Part shown: piece after piece, positions 45,965-58,590 of the stretch | Position numbering within the stretch: the stretch's first letter is position 1 | Layout of the letters: every line of letters starts with the position of its first letter | DNA from: Labyrinthula sp. Ha | Lineage: Eukaryota > Sar > Bigyra > Labyrinthulida > Labyrinthulaceae | DNA: 64,000 nt | Assembly: GCA_015227615.1 (NCBI GenBank) | Contig: JAALGZ010000035.1 | Location: forward strand, 310,001-374,000 | Reading direction: 5' to 3' | Notes under the pieces: generated by a model | What the model was told of the DNA's origin: nothing | Databases searched by the model: none | What the model saw: the letters and a program-made list of their open reading frames with translations, nothing else | Program-made: the position numbers and the translations under genes

Positions 45965-46164
45965 TTCACCTGTGAGAAAGTGATTAGTGAACTTTTACAG
46001 TAATATTACTACCATGTAGATTACTTTTTGTTCTTTTATGCGATGTTCCTTTGTGGTTTCGTTTCAAAGTAGGGTATTTCTAGGTTCTAGGGTATTATTG
46101 CGTCAGTTTTTTCATCGTCTGCCAGGACTAATTTTCTTCACAAATTTTTTACTGCCTACTTAAC

Positions 46165-46690
46165 GGCTAGTTCGTTATCTCGGACATCGGGATCATTGAT
46201 TGGCTTTATTAAATAAGAGATCCATGTTTGAAATCTCTATCAACACAATTTTTTTCTTTGCCTAACTGGTAAGGTTATTTTTTAAGTACTTTCAAACCAA
46301 GATTTTAAAAGTATCCTTACAGGAAGAATACCATATTGTTGATAATGCTCTTGAATAGGTGTCCCATCGACAATTATATCAACCGAGACAGTCTCACAGT
46401 TTGGTTTCCGAGAATCCCTTGAACTAAATATCTCGGGAGAGCCAAACTAGGAAAGCAATTAGCTCAAGCAAGACAAGTGATTCTTGAAAATCTCGGGTAT
46501 TTTTGGTATTCTGTTTTCAATTATTGTCTCATGAAAGAATCGAGCCAAAGAGAGGATTCTTGACTCTTAAGTGAGACGAGACAAAGATTTGAATATACCT
46601 GAGACACTAGCTTTCTCGAGAAGACAAATGTATATCCCTATCCATTGCAAGAATACACAGGAGTGTGGGATCTCGGTTTGGCCGACGTGC
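46165..46690. promoter_or_regulatory. TCTCG-rich stretch upstream of the 45.96-kb gene
   Basis: Words TCTCGG, TCTCGAGA, ATCGAGCC and CCGAGA recur at least eight times in about 500 bp, for example ATCTCGGGAGA near 46430 and TTTCTCGAGAAG near 46613. The same core occurs in the GatA divergent promoter at 9.33-9.41 kb. Function is inferred only from position and recurrence. Confidence 0.25.
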
Positions 46691-47799
46691 TGGTTAGGGC
46701 ATATATAGCTGAAGTTAACCTAACTTGAGTTCTTTAATAAATGTCTGCTTGTTCTTTTACTATTATGCTTAACTTACCTAAAACTTAGAAGACCACCCAG
46801 GTTATTTCCCCGTTTTCTGGTGTGCTCCCTTTGGAAGAGTAGTCCTCGTTATTGCTAGAAAACGGTAACAAATGAAAAAAAAAAACATTAATGATGTTAC
46901 CGTTTATTAGCTCTAATGTTACTCTTGATTATTATATTCTGATAAAATTTTCACACCCGATAGACTTATCTTATTCCTTTCTTGAAGAATTCATATCTCG
47001 AAAAATCTATTAAGCTGTGCAAGTTTATTGAGATATTGTCTTAAAATAAGGTTAACCACACAGGAAATATACCTTTCGAAGTTTTTTTTTGCCCTGGAAG
47101 TTATATCTTCGTAGTAAACCACATTCTAAAAATATACAGTATAAAAAGCGTGAAAATGTTGCGCACGTATCGAGAAAATGCATATAATCAAAACCAAGAA
47201 CGTTCCATATTTTCGTGTTAATTTTGTTTCGAGGAACCTAGAACATATGCTTTTAAAGCTATTTCAATTTGCTGCGAAACCATGGGTACAAATCGATTTT
47301 AAGGCAAGCTAACCCAGGTAAACAAAGATGTTATGATTCAAGAAAATTACAAAAAAATTAGAAGATTCATATATGAGGTTCAACGAAAGATATATATCTC
47401 TACAAAAACTTCATCGTTTTAAATCAAATAAAAACCGATGCTATTCTTGATTTTCCTTTTTAAGATAGAATATTTTTATTATTATTGTATATATATTTGT
47501 CTGTAGTAAAACTTACCATTTATATACTTTGGAAATACATTCTAAATTCAAATCATAATTCTGCCTTTTTTGAATTTGAGGTATTTCACAAAAGTACCGG
47601 TTAATATAAAATGAAAAGAGTAGAAAAGTTTCTTACAATGTTTTAAACTCAAGAATTTAAAAAGGAGTTGCTAAATGTTTTTTCTGAGATATTATTTCGA
47701 TAGCTGATGCAACGATGTACTTTGAAGTTGTGCAAATTATAGAAAGCTTATTTCTCAGCGACTTTATTGAGCTATACAAATTAATATACAGTTATTCAA

Positions 47800-47885
47800 A
47801 GATTTTTCTTATATCTTTCTAGCCTCGTAAGATAACATAAGATTTTTCTTATATCTTTCTAGCCTCGTAAGATAAAATAAGATTT
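47800..47885. repeat. 40-bp tandem duplication
   Basis: Two adjacent copies (47800-47839 and 47840-47879), plus six bases of a third, start AGATTTTTCTTATATCTTTC. The copies differ by one base (GATAACATA versus GATAAAATA), so the duplication is recent. Confidence 0.85.
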
Positions 47886-50800
47886 GAAATAACTAAATTC
47901 TATAACCAGATGCCACTAAAATGTAGCTACTCCGTTTTATATTGACTAGGAAGAATGAATCAAAAGGTTACAACACCTCTGTAAACTGTCAAGGTCAACT
48001 CTTAGATTCAAGTTAGGCCTAGTAGTAAACAATAGTGTTTTATTCTATTTGTTATTACAGGGCGTTGCAAACATTATCCACAATCTTTTCAAAAATGCAG
48101 TATAATAGCCATATAATCAACAATACCTTTTCAACTGTTCTACAAAGTTCAAAACATATTTAAAACTAAATATAGCACTTAATCACATAAAAATTGAGAG
48201 GATCAATTAATAGCAAGTATAAAAAACCACGATTACTGAGAATACCGCGTATAGTATTTCTTAGTTATTGTGACCAAATCTTCCTCAAATATAATATTGC
48301 CACCCACAATATGTTTCATATTAAAAAGACCTTTCCAACCATATATTTTGTCAAGTTATTTGATATGAATGAGTACTTTAAACCCTAAAAAAGGCTAATT
48401 TTAAGGATCCTTTTCACTAAGTTTACAGATCTCTAAAAAAACATACATTCAAACGTAAAATAATGAACAATAACTCTATAGATGATCTGACTCCTGTCAT
48501 ACCCTAGAGACTCATCATACCTAGCTTCTGAAACCATTTCTCAGGATGTTTCTTCTCTAGTAAACCGTAACTGAACTAAACTTCATTCAGAAAAGCCAAA
48601 TGTTGAAAATCTGCACATCTGAAAATACGAAATCACTCAGTTTTGCTATGATCCCCTAAATTCTTATACTAGGGAATCCCAACCACTAAAAAATACAACC
48701 TTCAACCTTTAATTCTATGTTTTAGGATATTTTTAGTATTTTTTTAAAGAAAAGTCGATATTGGGCTAAAATGCTGTTTTTCTTAACTTCAAGCTGTGTA
48801 ATAACTCGAGAAATACTTGTCTAGAGCCTGAACAGACCTCACCAGTCGAAAGAACGGGTGAATTTAGACCTAGAAATAATTTTGTTTGAGAATTGGAATA
48901 TTCTGTATAGACTTCCTAACAATTTATCCTATTTCCAAGATCTCAGAAACTCTGAAAAAGGATACACTTAAATGTCAAATATTCCTGAATGGGTGATACC
49001 AAGTGATGAAACATTATTGCCAATGGCTGCAAAATGTAGGTATTGATGATTTGATTTTTTTCAGGCTTGAAAACAAGAAACTTTAAGAAATTCACTACTA
49101 ATCACAGCTATAGATACTTAACTTAAGCTCTATTGATCGCGACATGAATTATAACATCGTAAAAACTAGGTTTCTACTGGGCGAAATGGTAAGAACCGTA
49201 ACCATATCGTTATATAGTACGATTTTGTAATTAATAAAAAAGTGAGACATGTTAAACTTGAAGTGTCCATTGCTCGCAACTAAATAACTCTCTGTTATAT
49301 TATTACAAATTCCAGTATGAAAACAGTTCTCTTAGAATTTAGGCCTAATATAAAGTTGGTTATTTCCAATGAATCGCTGAAAACATTATCCTTAAGACAT
49401 AAAAGGGTATTCGTTCTTATGCTAGTCATAAACTTATAATAGATGGGTTATTCCAACGTATTTAAGGATAATAAGCCATATTTTTGTTTTCAGGAGTTAG
49501 GAAGCCTAAAAACGAATTTTAAATATATATTCACCATTATATATTACAATATAAAATTTCTTTGCTACTAATAGCATTATTTCCGTGCAACAATTATAAT
49601 AAGAAGTTGAAAGAACGTTGCTTTTTTCAGTTAATTTATTCATGTAGGATCTGTATCCTGTAATTTTGTGCACACCCTCAAGGTTTTAGCAACAATGACT
49701 CTACTTACAGTGAGTTTTAGCATACAAATTGTAGAATTACAAGAATCTTACGATTCTCTTAGGAAGAATTTTAGTCTATAATATATTTTACGGTAGTATT
49801 CTCCGTATTGTAAACTTCTTAGAAATTATTCTGGAAAATTAATTTAGGAGAAAAACAATTTGGTATTACCATATTCGAGGTATTCTGAAGAAAAGATAGG
49901 GAGAGACATTACTAATGTAGAGAAATGAACAATAAAAAATGGTCAATTGCTCATCTCAATAGTTCTATCATTTTTCAAATCGTTGAAATTACAAGAGTAT
50001 TTAATTTTTCATCTGAAGTTCAATCTTCTACAATTTAATCCAACCCCACTCTCTTGAATGAGGGCCAAACCTGATAAACTCTTTGTTCCCATTCAATTGA
50101 AATTTCATTCTTGTAACTACCTCATTATCAAATTTGAGCATTAGCAAAATATTGTTACCAAAAAAACTTAAACCAGCTTAAGTAAAAGTCACTAGAATTT
50201 CGCCATGTTGGATACTGTAACAGTTGTTTCCAGTATTTCTGGTTTCGCGATAAATCCAAAAATTATTAACAAGCCCTTGGTTGACAACTCTAGCCTTGAT
50301 ATAACAATATATCTTAACCTCCAAATATTTCTCATTTTGAATAAACTCATTTACTTGATTAAATACAGGATTATCTATTTATTATTGAAATCTCATCCTA
50401 TTATAGTAAACACCTTATCCTATGGGTTCTTCTTTAGATATGAAATATGTATCTTGAGGACGTTTATACTTCATGTCGAATCATCGTAGATCACCTTCAT
50501 CTTTTTTTTGGATCGGTTGCTTTAAAGCAATAACCCATAGGTTAGATAGAGTTATCCCCATTTAATCCAGATCTAAATATCAGAGAAACACAAATAATCT
50601 TTTTTTGGATAATTTAGGCAAAATTTTGAAGCAATATGTCAGCTAGAGCAAGCCAATAAACTTTGCACCCTGTATGGGATCATAAATCTCTGATTTGGCA
50701 TATTAGGTGCTCACAAATAAACAAGAAACCTTATGGATCCACAGTTGTGGCATAAGTTGAGTATAATTATAAGTTTGAAAAGGCGGCGACTGAAGAAGGA

Positions 50801-53639
50801 CATCGTCTAAATTAATTCATTAGAATTTCATGCAGTTTGTCAAATACTTAAAAATAATCCTTCTCTCTAAGTTCTCTCATCATATTCTAAGTCTCCTCAA
50901 AAGGAAATGAACAACATTATTATGTTGAAAAATTCCTCTTTCTGATAACTCAGGTTGGTTCTTAACTAAGAGATACATCTAATAAGTTGCAGACAAAGAA
51001 CACTTCGTTTTAAATAACTTTCTCAAATACCTTCATCAGCATTTTATGGCAAAAAAATAGCTTTATATCCATATCTAAAATTCTTTCTACCAGAGATGTA
51101 TAAGTATTTTCTTTCAAATGTATTTAAGATTCTACTCTTAGTAAACTTGGGATATATACTGAGAATATAATACGTGATGTAAAGACCAGTGTTCTTATAC
51201 ACCTCAGTCAAAAAGAATAAGTTCAAAAATGTGCATTATACTTGTACATGTTAGTGGGATAAAACTGTTTAAACTTTTCTATTTTTTTTACTCAAATAAA
51301 ATTCTAAGAACTGGACTGAGTTTCTAATGAATACAATATATTAGTTTCCAATAGACATTAGATAAAGCTGTACCACTTAAGCTTTGTCTCTGAAGAAAGA
51401 TGTGTCCATACCCTGAACATTATTTTTGAGTTAATATATATAAGATTGAAAGGTACAAATACCTTACGGAAAGTAACGATGAATCAAGGTGAATAATAAT
51501 AGAAATACCCAGAAAAGCAAAAGCTATATTAAAGAGGGACTTCAGCTATATTTAATATCTGTTCTTCTTCTATTTTTAGAACCTAAATAAGCTTTACTTT
51601 TCCATAGGAAAGATAGTGGTAAACAAACTTTAAAAATGTTACGTCGAATTGAATTATTGAGCTCTTTAAGTCGGAATTGTTTCACACATAAAACAATAAA
51701 ATGAATAACCATATCTAAGTATACGAGAACGAATAAAGGTTGATCAATATATTATGTTATTGTAATAATAAGTATTTTTACCTGTACTCCCATATATCAT
51801 CCATAGAGAAGAAGATACGAGAGTTATATCGGAAATCCAAACCACTGAGGCATCAAGATGTCATGTCACAAGATTTTGTCACATGGGATGGTGGGATTCA
51901 AATAGGGTAGACGCAGGGTTTGCTACCGGATCGTGTTTCACGATATGTAGCGACAAATTCGCAAAAAACGTACGCTTTTTAGCACCATTGGGTAAAATTA
52001 AAGCTCTAATATTACATTGAAGTAAGGGAATGTTAGCGGAAACATGATATCAGTATAGCTAACGTTACATTCCAATATTTTTCGGGAAATCCCCCAGACT
52101 TTAATATTTCTCTTCGTACATGAGATCAAGAAAAATTTGATTTTATAATCTGCAGTACAATGCTCCGCTTCTTTTGAGTGGTTGAAGACCAAATTGGACA
52201 CATGTCCAAGATTCATGCGTTGGAAAAAACCAAAAAGACTAACAAAGATAAAAGCATCAGGGATGAGATTAAATTATTAGCAAAGTATAAAATAAGCAAG
52301 ATTTCATCAAGTGAATCCAATTGTGTCAAACTAGTATTATTACCTCCATCAATATGTTTTAAACCTTCATATAATTTGTTGTTTGTCAAACTGACCAAAT
52401 ACAAAGAACATCCAATTATTTCATACTGGATAACAGAGGTCAAAAGCTTGGTGAAACAATTATAATCTTAAAAAAGTTAAAAGACAGCATATTGATAGTG
52501 TTAGTTGTACATTCAATGTCAATGTTGAGTTCCATCGCACATTTTCTAAATATATTTGCAGATTAGCAGAAAAAACACGAAGTATATGCCTTTAATTTTA
52601 AAATTAAGCTTAGAACACCAGGAGGCCTTTATTGACGATTAATATGGGCTCGTTGAAACATTGTATTTTTTGGGGCTTCAGTTAGTGCTGTTGTTTTAGT
52701 ACTTCAAGAAATACTTCGTTGAATTTATTTTGAGGAAACTTGTTATAATAGTCATGAAAAAAGCTAGAAAATGGAAAGTTATTTGAAGATACCGATATGA
52801 GTATGTTGGTGAAGTGTGGAACAATTTATCACAGGAGAGGAGGAGCATTTGGATTATATTTTGACAAAGCAATAGCAATAAATATATCGTACAAGGCCCA
52901 GTATTTTAAGAGCATCAAAAAACAGAATTGGCATAAATCTACAAAGACCCCATTCAGATAAATACAATACATGGTCTTTAAAAGTATAAATTGTTGTCGA
53001 TTTTTCCTATTGGCATAGAATTTTTCTTACACAATGTTTATTTTAGCTGAACTCCTATGGAAACACAGCTTTTTCAATATGATATGCGGTCTTAAGGATC
53101 TTGGGCTATCTGGCTCTTTTTAGTTATGAGTGGTGAAATTCCAGCTTTGGTTAAAGCTGCAACAGAGCTAAAAGCTACCCACGCTCGATGTATTAAGAAG
53201 CTTGTAAAATAAATGGGATTTTCTTCAAAGTGGTTTTAAAACGAAGAACTTATGTGCTTTAAGATCAACCTATAGAATGGTTTTTTCACTGCTGGTCTAC
53301 AGAAGAAACTCTTCAAGTACTTCTTTGAAATGAGATAGATAACCAACAACAGGAACATCCGCTTAACCACCTACATAGTTTAATAAAAGGAGAGAACACT
53401 ATGATGAATCCTACACCAACAGAGTATTCACGCTTTCTCATAGATCAAGTGAAGTAATTGATTCGTTTCTTTCAATGTTGAAAGTGAGAGAGATATTAAG
53501 GAAAACGCCGATGAAAAAAGCTGGATAAACTTCTCCGATATCATCATCAAACCCTGAAAAGGTATCAGCATGAAATCAAATCCAAAATAAAGAAACTCAT
53601 TAGGAGTATAACATACACGTCTAAAAAAACAAAGGCTCT

Positions 53640-53960
53640 AATAATATTGGAGCTAAAAAAGTTCTTAGATTCTAAATAGCTTTTGATCAAAAAAAAAAAC
53701 GTGAAGTACGTAATTGAGCAAACCATGAAGGGGAATTATTTTGATTTTCATCTTCAAGTTAGTGGACTGGATGAGGATCCGTTTGGAACATGTACTCGCT
53801 TCTTCTGGGTCGACTTGAACTTGCCTAGAAACCACTATGCTCGCATTTGTGATTATCAAGAGTGAAAATATATATTGCCCAGACAACTCTTCTTACTAGA
53901 TGGGATTTTCATTGTCGTCCGCTATATATCCCAGTTCTAAAAGGATTGTGGAGAATAGAA
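53640..53960 (+). pseudogene. Possible remnant of a Mutator-like (FAR1/MULE) transposase
   Basis: A 60-codon frame at 53683-53865 reads YFDFHLQVSGLDEDP then TRFFWVDLNLPRNHYARICD, resembling the stretch before the first catalytic Asp of FAR1/MULE transposases ('dEdgrl..lFWvD..sr..Y..fgD'). After its stop the other-frame text ILPRQLFLLDGIFIVV follows. Both sides carry many stops. Similarity is by eye only. Confidence 0.3.
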
Positions 53961-55513
53961 ACTCCAGTCACATAGACACTACAGATTAGGGTGAAGATCA
54001 TATCTCTTATTATGCTAAGAGCACCAATGAAACCATCAGCCAAATATTCTCTGCAAAATTCTATGCACATGGAACTATACACAGAAGCAAACAGGTGTTA
54101 CGAAGAATAAAAGAAAAACTTTCACGACTGTGGTGAAGGCATGTGATTCTTTCAGAAATAATCCAGATAACTGTTTTCATATGATGACCCACCCTTACCA
54201 TAGGATTCATCAGCAAGTTTGAATTCGCCTCAAAAAGAAAAACCGAGTGGAAATCCAGATGAATGAAGGCCAAAAAGTAGGTTTGACTTAATTTCAATGC
54301 AAATATCTATTTTTTTTGTACTTGTACCATCGATGTTCAGTACTAAAAACCTCTGATCACTAGTCCTATTGAATTGCCCATATGTACCCATTCAAGGCTA
54401 ATATCCAGTATTAGGGTTTTTACGAAACAACGAGAAACCTAGACTGCATGGTGGCATCAAACTGAGTCCAATATAAAGACCAACGCCAAACCTCTTGTGA
54501 AATGAAACAATATTTTATTTGGGAAACCAGTGCACTTGAAAAAGAATATAAGTCCCCGCCCCCCATCCAATTTATAAGTGAAACTCTCCTCTCAATTTAA
54601 TATAGAACCCAAACCCCATCCGAAATATAGATAAAATTCCTATTTCAGTGTAAAGCAAATTTCATAATCTCACCCATAATAGAAATGATATTCTTCTTAC
54701 AACGCAATATTGGATCCAAAACCTAATTCAATGGTAATATGTGAAAAACACAACAGTTATTTGGCATCCAAACTGAAAGAACAGAAAAATATGATCCCTA
54801 TGACCATCTACCACTTAGAAAACCATTATATACCTGTATGATCCATTTTCAATAACAAAACCCAATCCTTATTATCCATCCGAAAATTATCCCCTGTTCG
54901 TACTTTGCACATGTACCCATTCGCAATCTAAGCTATGTTTCTGGTAAAATGGTGGATGAACTCAAGGTGCACCTCGCTTTGAGCTGTTAACATGTACTCC
55001 TTTGACTCAATAAAATTCCAATGACATAACTTCATTTCACTCCTTTCAAACAAAACACTATTGGTGGAGAAAATACCATACGACTCCCAGTTTAGCACTC
55101 TGCTTCCTTTTTAGAGCAAGTTGTAAGAGAATAAGACAACTTGCCTTTTATATGTTTTGGTCCAATACTTTTTCTTCACTTGTTATTGTATTTTATCAGA
55201 ATTTCAGTTTCAAAAATATTTTGGGCAAAATTTTCTTCAATAATCGGATGCTCTGTCAAGAGAAGCAGTTCACAGGTTATATCTGTGTCTGCTGTTTTAT
55301 GTTCCTTCTCGCATCCCGTTTCGATATATGAACATCCCTCCTTGGTTCATGTGATGCTCCTCCAAACTTCGTTCTGAGTCCAAGCTTAAATATGAAAAAG
55401 TCTTGAAGCATCTTTCATGAACCTTGAATACATCTGTTTCTATTGTTCTCAATTATTTTTTTTGACTTCTCATTTATCGGCATCTGTTAAAATAAGTTAG
55501 TTTGGGCGAATAA

Positions 55514-55590
55514 GATTTTTTGACTCTGGAGTCAGATACTCCAAATTCTCATTGGCCGAATTTTCAATTGCCCAAAATTTTTTTTCAAAA
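55514..55590 (+). repeat. Left terminal inverted repeat of the MULE
   Basis: Contains GACTCTGGAGTCAGATACTCC, itself a near-palindromic word, then TCATTGG and CCCAAAATTTTTT, matching the other end in inverted order. Confidence 0.75.
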
Positions 55591-55909
55591 AAAACAAACC
55601 AACAAAATAAAGATTGAAAACATGAAATCACGAGATCATGATAGTAAAAGACATCAAAGAACAAAGTTAAGAGCAAGAAAAGAGGATATTTTCAAAGATG
55701 GAACACGATTGAAAAAGAATAAACCAAATTTTGGAAAAAATAAACAATAATTTAAAAAAAATGAAGAAAAGTTTACAAGAGGTATATAAATTCAAAAAGA
55801 TGGAGTGCAGGAAGTGATGTAGTAAGGGATAAAGGTATATTCTTTTGTTAATACATAGGTGCTCAGAGGGGGAAGAATTATTTTAACACCAGCAACTAAT
55901 CAGGGACCA

Positions 55910-56290
55910 AGATTTTATATTTAAAAACAAAATTTTAAAGATTTTATATTCAAAAGGAAAATGTTCAAGATGTTATATTTAAAAGAAAAAACCTTCAGGA
56001 TTTATATTTTAAAACAAAAAAGGTTCAAGATTTTATATTCTAAAAGAAACAAGTTCAGGATTTTATATTGAAAAGAAAAATGTTCAGGATTTTATATTTC
56101 AAAAAAAAAGGAACGGGTTCAAGGATTTTATATTTCAAAAAAAAGGAACGGGTTCAAGGATTTATATCTCAAAAAAAAGGGAGAGGGGGTTGGGTTCAAG
56201 GATTTATATTTTCAAGAATAAAGTTTAAGAGTTCAAGTTCAAGTTCAAGTTCAACGATTTATATTTAGAAACAATAAACTGAAGTCCAAG
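55910..56290. repeat. Degenerate minisatellite inside the MULE
   Basis: About ten imperfect copies of a 30-38-base unit of the form TTCAAGGATTTATATTTCAA plus an A-rich or AAGGAACGGG tail. It grades into a short (AAGTTC)n hexamer run near 56230-56255. Not coding. Confidence 0.8.
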
Positions 56291-56488
56291 GGCAAGTTCA
56301 AGGATACTTTTCTCACTCATCTATGAGAAGAGTGGTCTGAGAGAAGTCAAGAGGCGAAGCGACGTTTTCTTCATTCCCCTCCCTTCTTTTGACCCTCTTC
56401 TTTGACGACTTAAACATAATCCCGCTTTCCTGGCATATCTAATACAAATCCCCAAAGTCTCCATCCGGAGTTTCCACTAACGCTTCGG

Positions 56489-58390
56489 TCATCTTGGGAA
56501 CTGCGGGTAGCTTCTTTTCCAGCCCTCGTTGCTGCTTTTCACCTCTTCACAGAGTGCTTTGCATGCAGTGAGGAGCTTGGAATATTTAGCTTCCGGCTTT
56601 CTTGGGATGTGAGCTGCGTTCACAGGTGGAACTCTCACCTTTAACTCAATACACCCACGTGGGCCATCGACTTCTCGCCCCATCTCTCTTAGTGCCTGCT
56701 TGAACAGAGAATGCTCCTGGTACCTCCACCTCGCTGGAAGATGATCTATGTCCATGTATTGGATCCTTTTACGATCACAATACCGTGCATAGTGACGACA
56801 TGGAAAACGAAGATTTTTCCAGGTTTCACAAGTACATGATTGAAGTTTTACCCCTTCCCTTTCAACAACCTCGAACACATGCTTCATCCTTATTCTCATG
56901 TTTGAATCACTGACAATGGACTTTCTTGAACTCAACTCTTCAACAATCCAGCACGCTCCAATCAACTTCAACTCTTTTGTGAACATTTCATCAGCTTCCT
57001 TTGAAAAATCTTTATCCTCCCTAATCAAAAACCTTAATTTTTTTCAAAGTTGTCTCCATGTACTTATCCACATTATTCTCGTGGTAAGTCACAACCTCAT
57101 CAAGGGTCCAGGTTTTAAGAGTACTTTTTAAAGAACCATTCCATTTGATGGCTGAGTGAAATGATTCAACCCTCTGAGTAGCGCTGTGAGAGAACGTTAT
57201 AAGTTTTCTCGTCATTTCCAAACACACTTTGTTTTTTTTCCTTAATTTTTTTTAGGGCAACTTGCTGTGGTTCTTCAGGATATTCAATCAACATATTTTC
57301 AATAAGCTGATCAAGATTTTTCTCTTCTGAAAAGATTCCAGTGAGAACATCGCCCAAGCTGCTTGTAAATTTTCTTTTTTCATCCCTTTTAGGCCAGATG
57401 TTGATGAGTTCATGGTCGCAGGAAAGTGTTTCCTGCAAAGAACGTGAGGCGCCCCCACTTTCTCAACAGCTGCTTCCAGTGCTTTACTCCCATCGGTCAT
57501 GATGACTTTCGCATCCTGAAGACCCAGAAGTTTCAGCCCTTTCACAACATCTTTACTGGACTCGCTTTCCATCATTGAGCACCCGAAATTTATTGTTTTA
57601 CGGAAGCAATCGATCCCGCAAGGGAACATTGCCACCAATCGATATCTGCTCATTCCATGGGTAGTATCCACTTGGATACTATCCCCGTATATTTTTTTAA
57701 ATTTATTTTGTAGGTCTTCTTGAAAGCTGACTTCATTTAGAATAGCTTTGCCTTCCTTGGGATAATCCCTAGTCAGATCAAAATTTTCTCCACGTTCTAG
57801 ACATCTTTTTCCGCACGTAATTAACTTTTTAATATTATTATCTTCGCTAGCGTCAACGCCTTCTTTAGCTTTTTTCATAATTCTTTTTACTAGTGTTTTG
57901 TCAAACAATGTGCCTGGAAAATTGCGATGTAGAGCGACATCTGCCGCTGCAATTCCACTGTCGGCAACTCCTAGGTGTTTAATCATTTTTAATTCTTTAG
58001 TTGTAAGCTGTTGTACGTATTTTTTATCTTTCCTAGTGCTTTTACCTCATGATTGCAGTGATTCTCGTTAATAACGACGAAAATGTACTTAGAAGTTTCA
58101 AGATTAAGCTTAATGTTAACTTCAAACGAGCAATTTTTGTCTGAACTACACTTAATTTTACATCTCTTAAGTCTTTTGCAGTTCCAACCCCACTTAGCAA
58201 AGCTGATTGCCTCGTCAAAGTAGTGAGAAGCACGAATTTTCCACTTAAACCGACCACTGGCAACTCTACTGATCACTTCCAGCATTTCTTCTGAAGTAGA
58301 ATACGTTGCTGCAGTCCATGTTCCCAGTATTTCTGATTGACTTTGTTGTTCAGGGTCTAGAACCTCTGGTTGGAGGCTCGTCCCTTTGGT
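56489..58390 (-). pseudogene. MULE transposase with SWIM zinc finger, frame-broken
   Basis: Five overlapping minus-strand frames together cover a MULE-type transposase. In order: a Cys/His DNA-binding-like N-terminus (about 58285-57990, CKIKCSSDKNCSF...ENHCNHE, a FLYWCH/WRKY-GCM1-like pattern); MIKHLGVADSGIAAADVALH; the catalytic stretch QVDTTHGMSRYRLVAMFP (first Asp) and VIMTDGSKALEAAV (second Asp); CRKHF; TQRVESFHSAIKW; and a SWIM finger CTCETWKNLRFPCRHYARYC. The frame changes at least four times (near 58040, 57430, 57215 and 57030), so no intact protein is made. The N-terminal start is not clear. A small Lys-rich frame at 55621-55750 on the plus strand may or may not belong to the element. 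Confidence 0.8.
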
Positions 58391-58590
58391 TTCGTCTTTT
58401 TACATAGTTTTTGTTCGTAATTTTGTTTTCAAATTTGCCCAAAATATTTTTGTCTGCCCTCTTTAAATTTTCTCTCACTCACAAATTCTACGCATCGATT
58501 ATTCAGACGAAGTATGATGACAAAAAATTTTGGGAAATCGATCTGACCAATGAAATCGCGAGGAGTATCTGACTCCGGAGTCAAAAAATC

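Larger units (their letters stand above)
45965..55513. other. Gene-poor AT-rich desert with repeats and a transposon remnant
   Basis: 9.5 kb between the third cluster and the MULE element. It holds TCTCG-containing words near 46165-46690, a 40-bp tandem duplication at 47800-47885 and a possible MULE-like coding remnant near 53680-53950. Frames elsewhere are short (50205-50489 is the longest, 94 codons) and show no domains. Around 54300-55000 the sequence is C-rich on the plus strand, with scattered ATGTACCCATTC and AACCCAATCC words. Confidence 0.55.
55514..58590 (-). mobile_element. Decayed Mutator-like (MULE) DNA transposon
   Basis: About 3.1 kb bounded by inverted repeats. The outer 29 bases (GATTTTTTGACTC[T/C]GGAGTC..) at 55514-55542 match 58590-58562 with one mismatch, and looser similarity (TCATTGG, CCCAAAATTTTTT) continues inward for about 75 bp. 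Inside lie a broken transposase on the minus strand and a degenerate tandem-repeat block. No clear 9-bp target duplication was found beside either end. The near-perfect terminal repeats suggest a fairly recent insertion, despite the broken coding region. Confidence 0.8.

Noticed and set aside
50205-50489. 94-codon plus-strand frame in the 46-55 kb desert
   Set aside because: Hydrophobic AT-codon-driven composition (I, L, N, Y, K) with no recognisable motif.
55520-55750. Plus-strand 76-codon frame at the left MULE end as a gene
   Set aside because: Its first part is terminal-repeat sequence and the rest is low-complexity Lys/Arg/Asn; no support as a second element protein.
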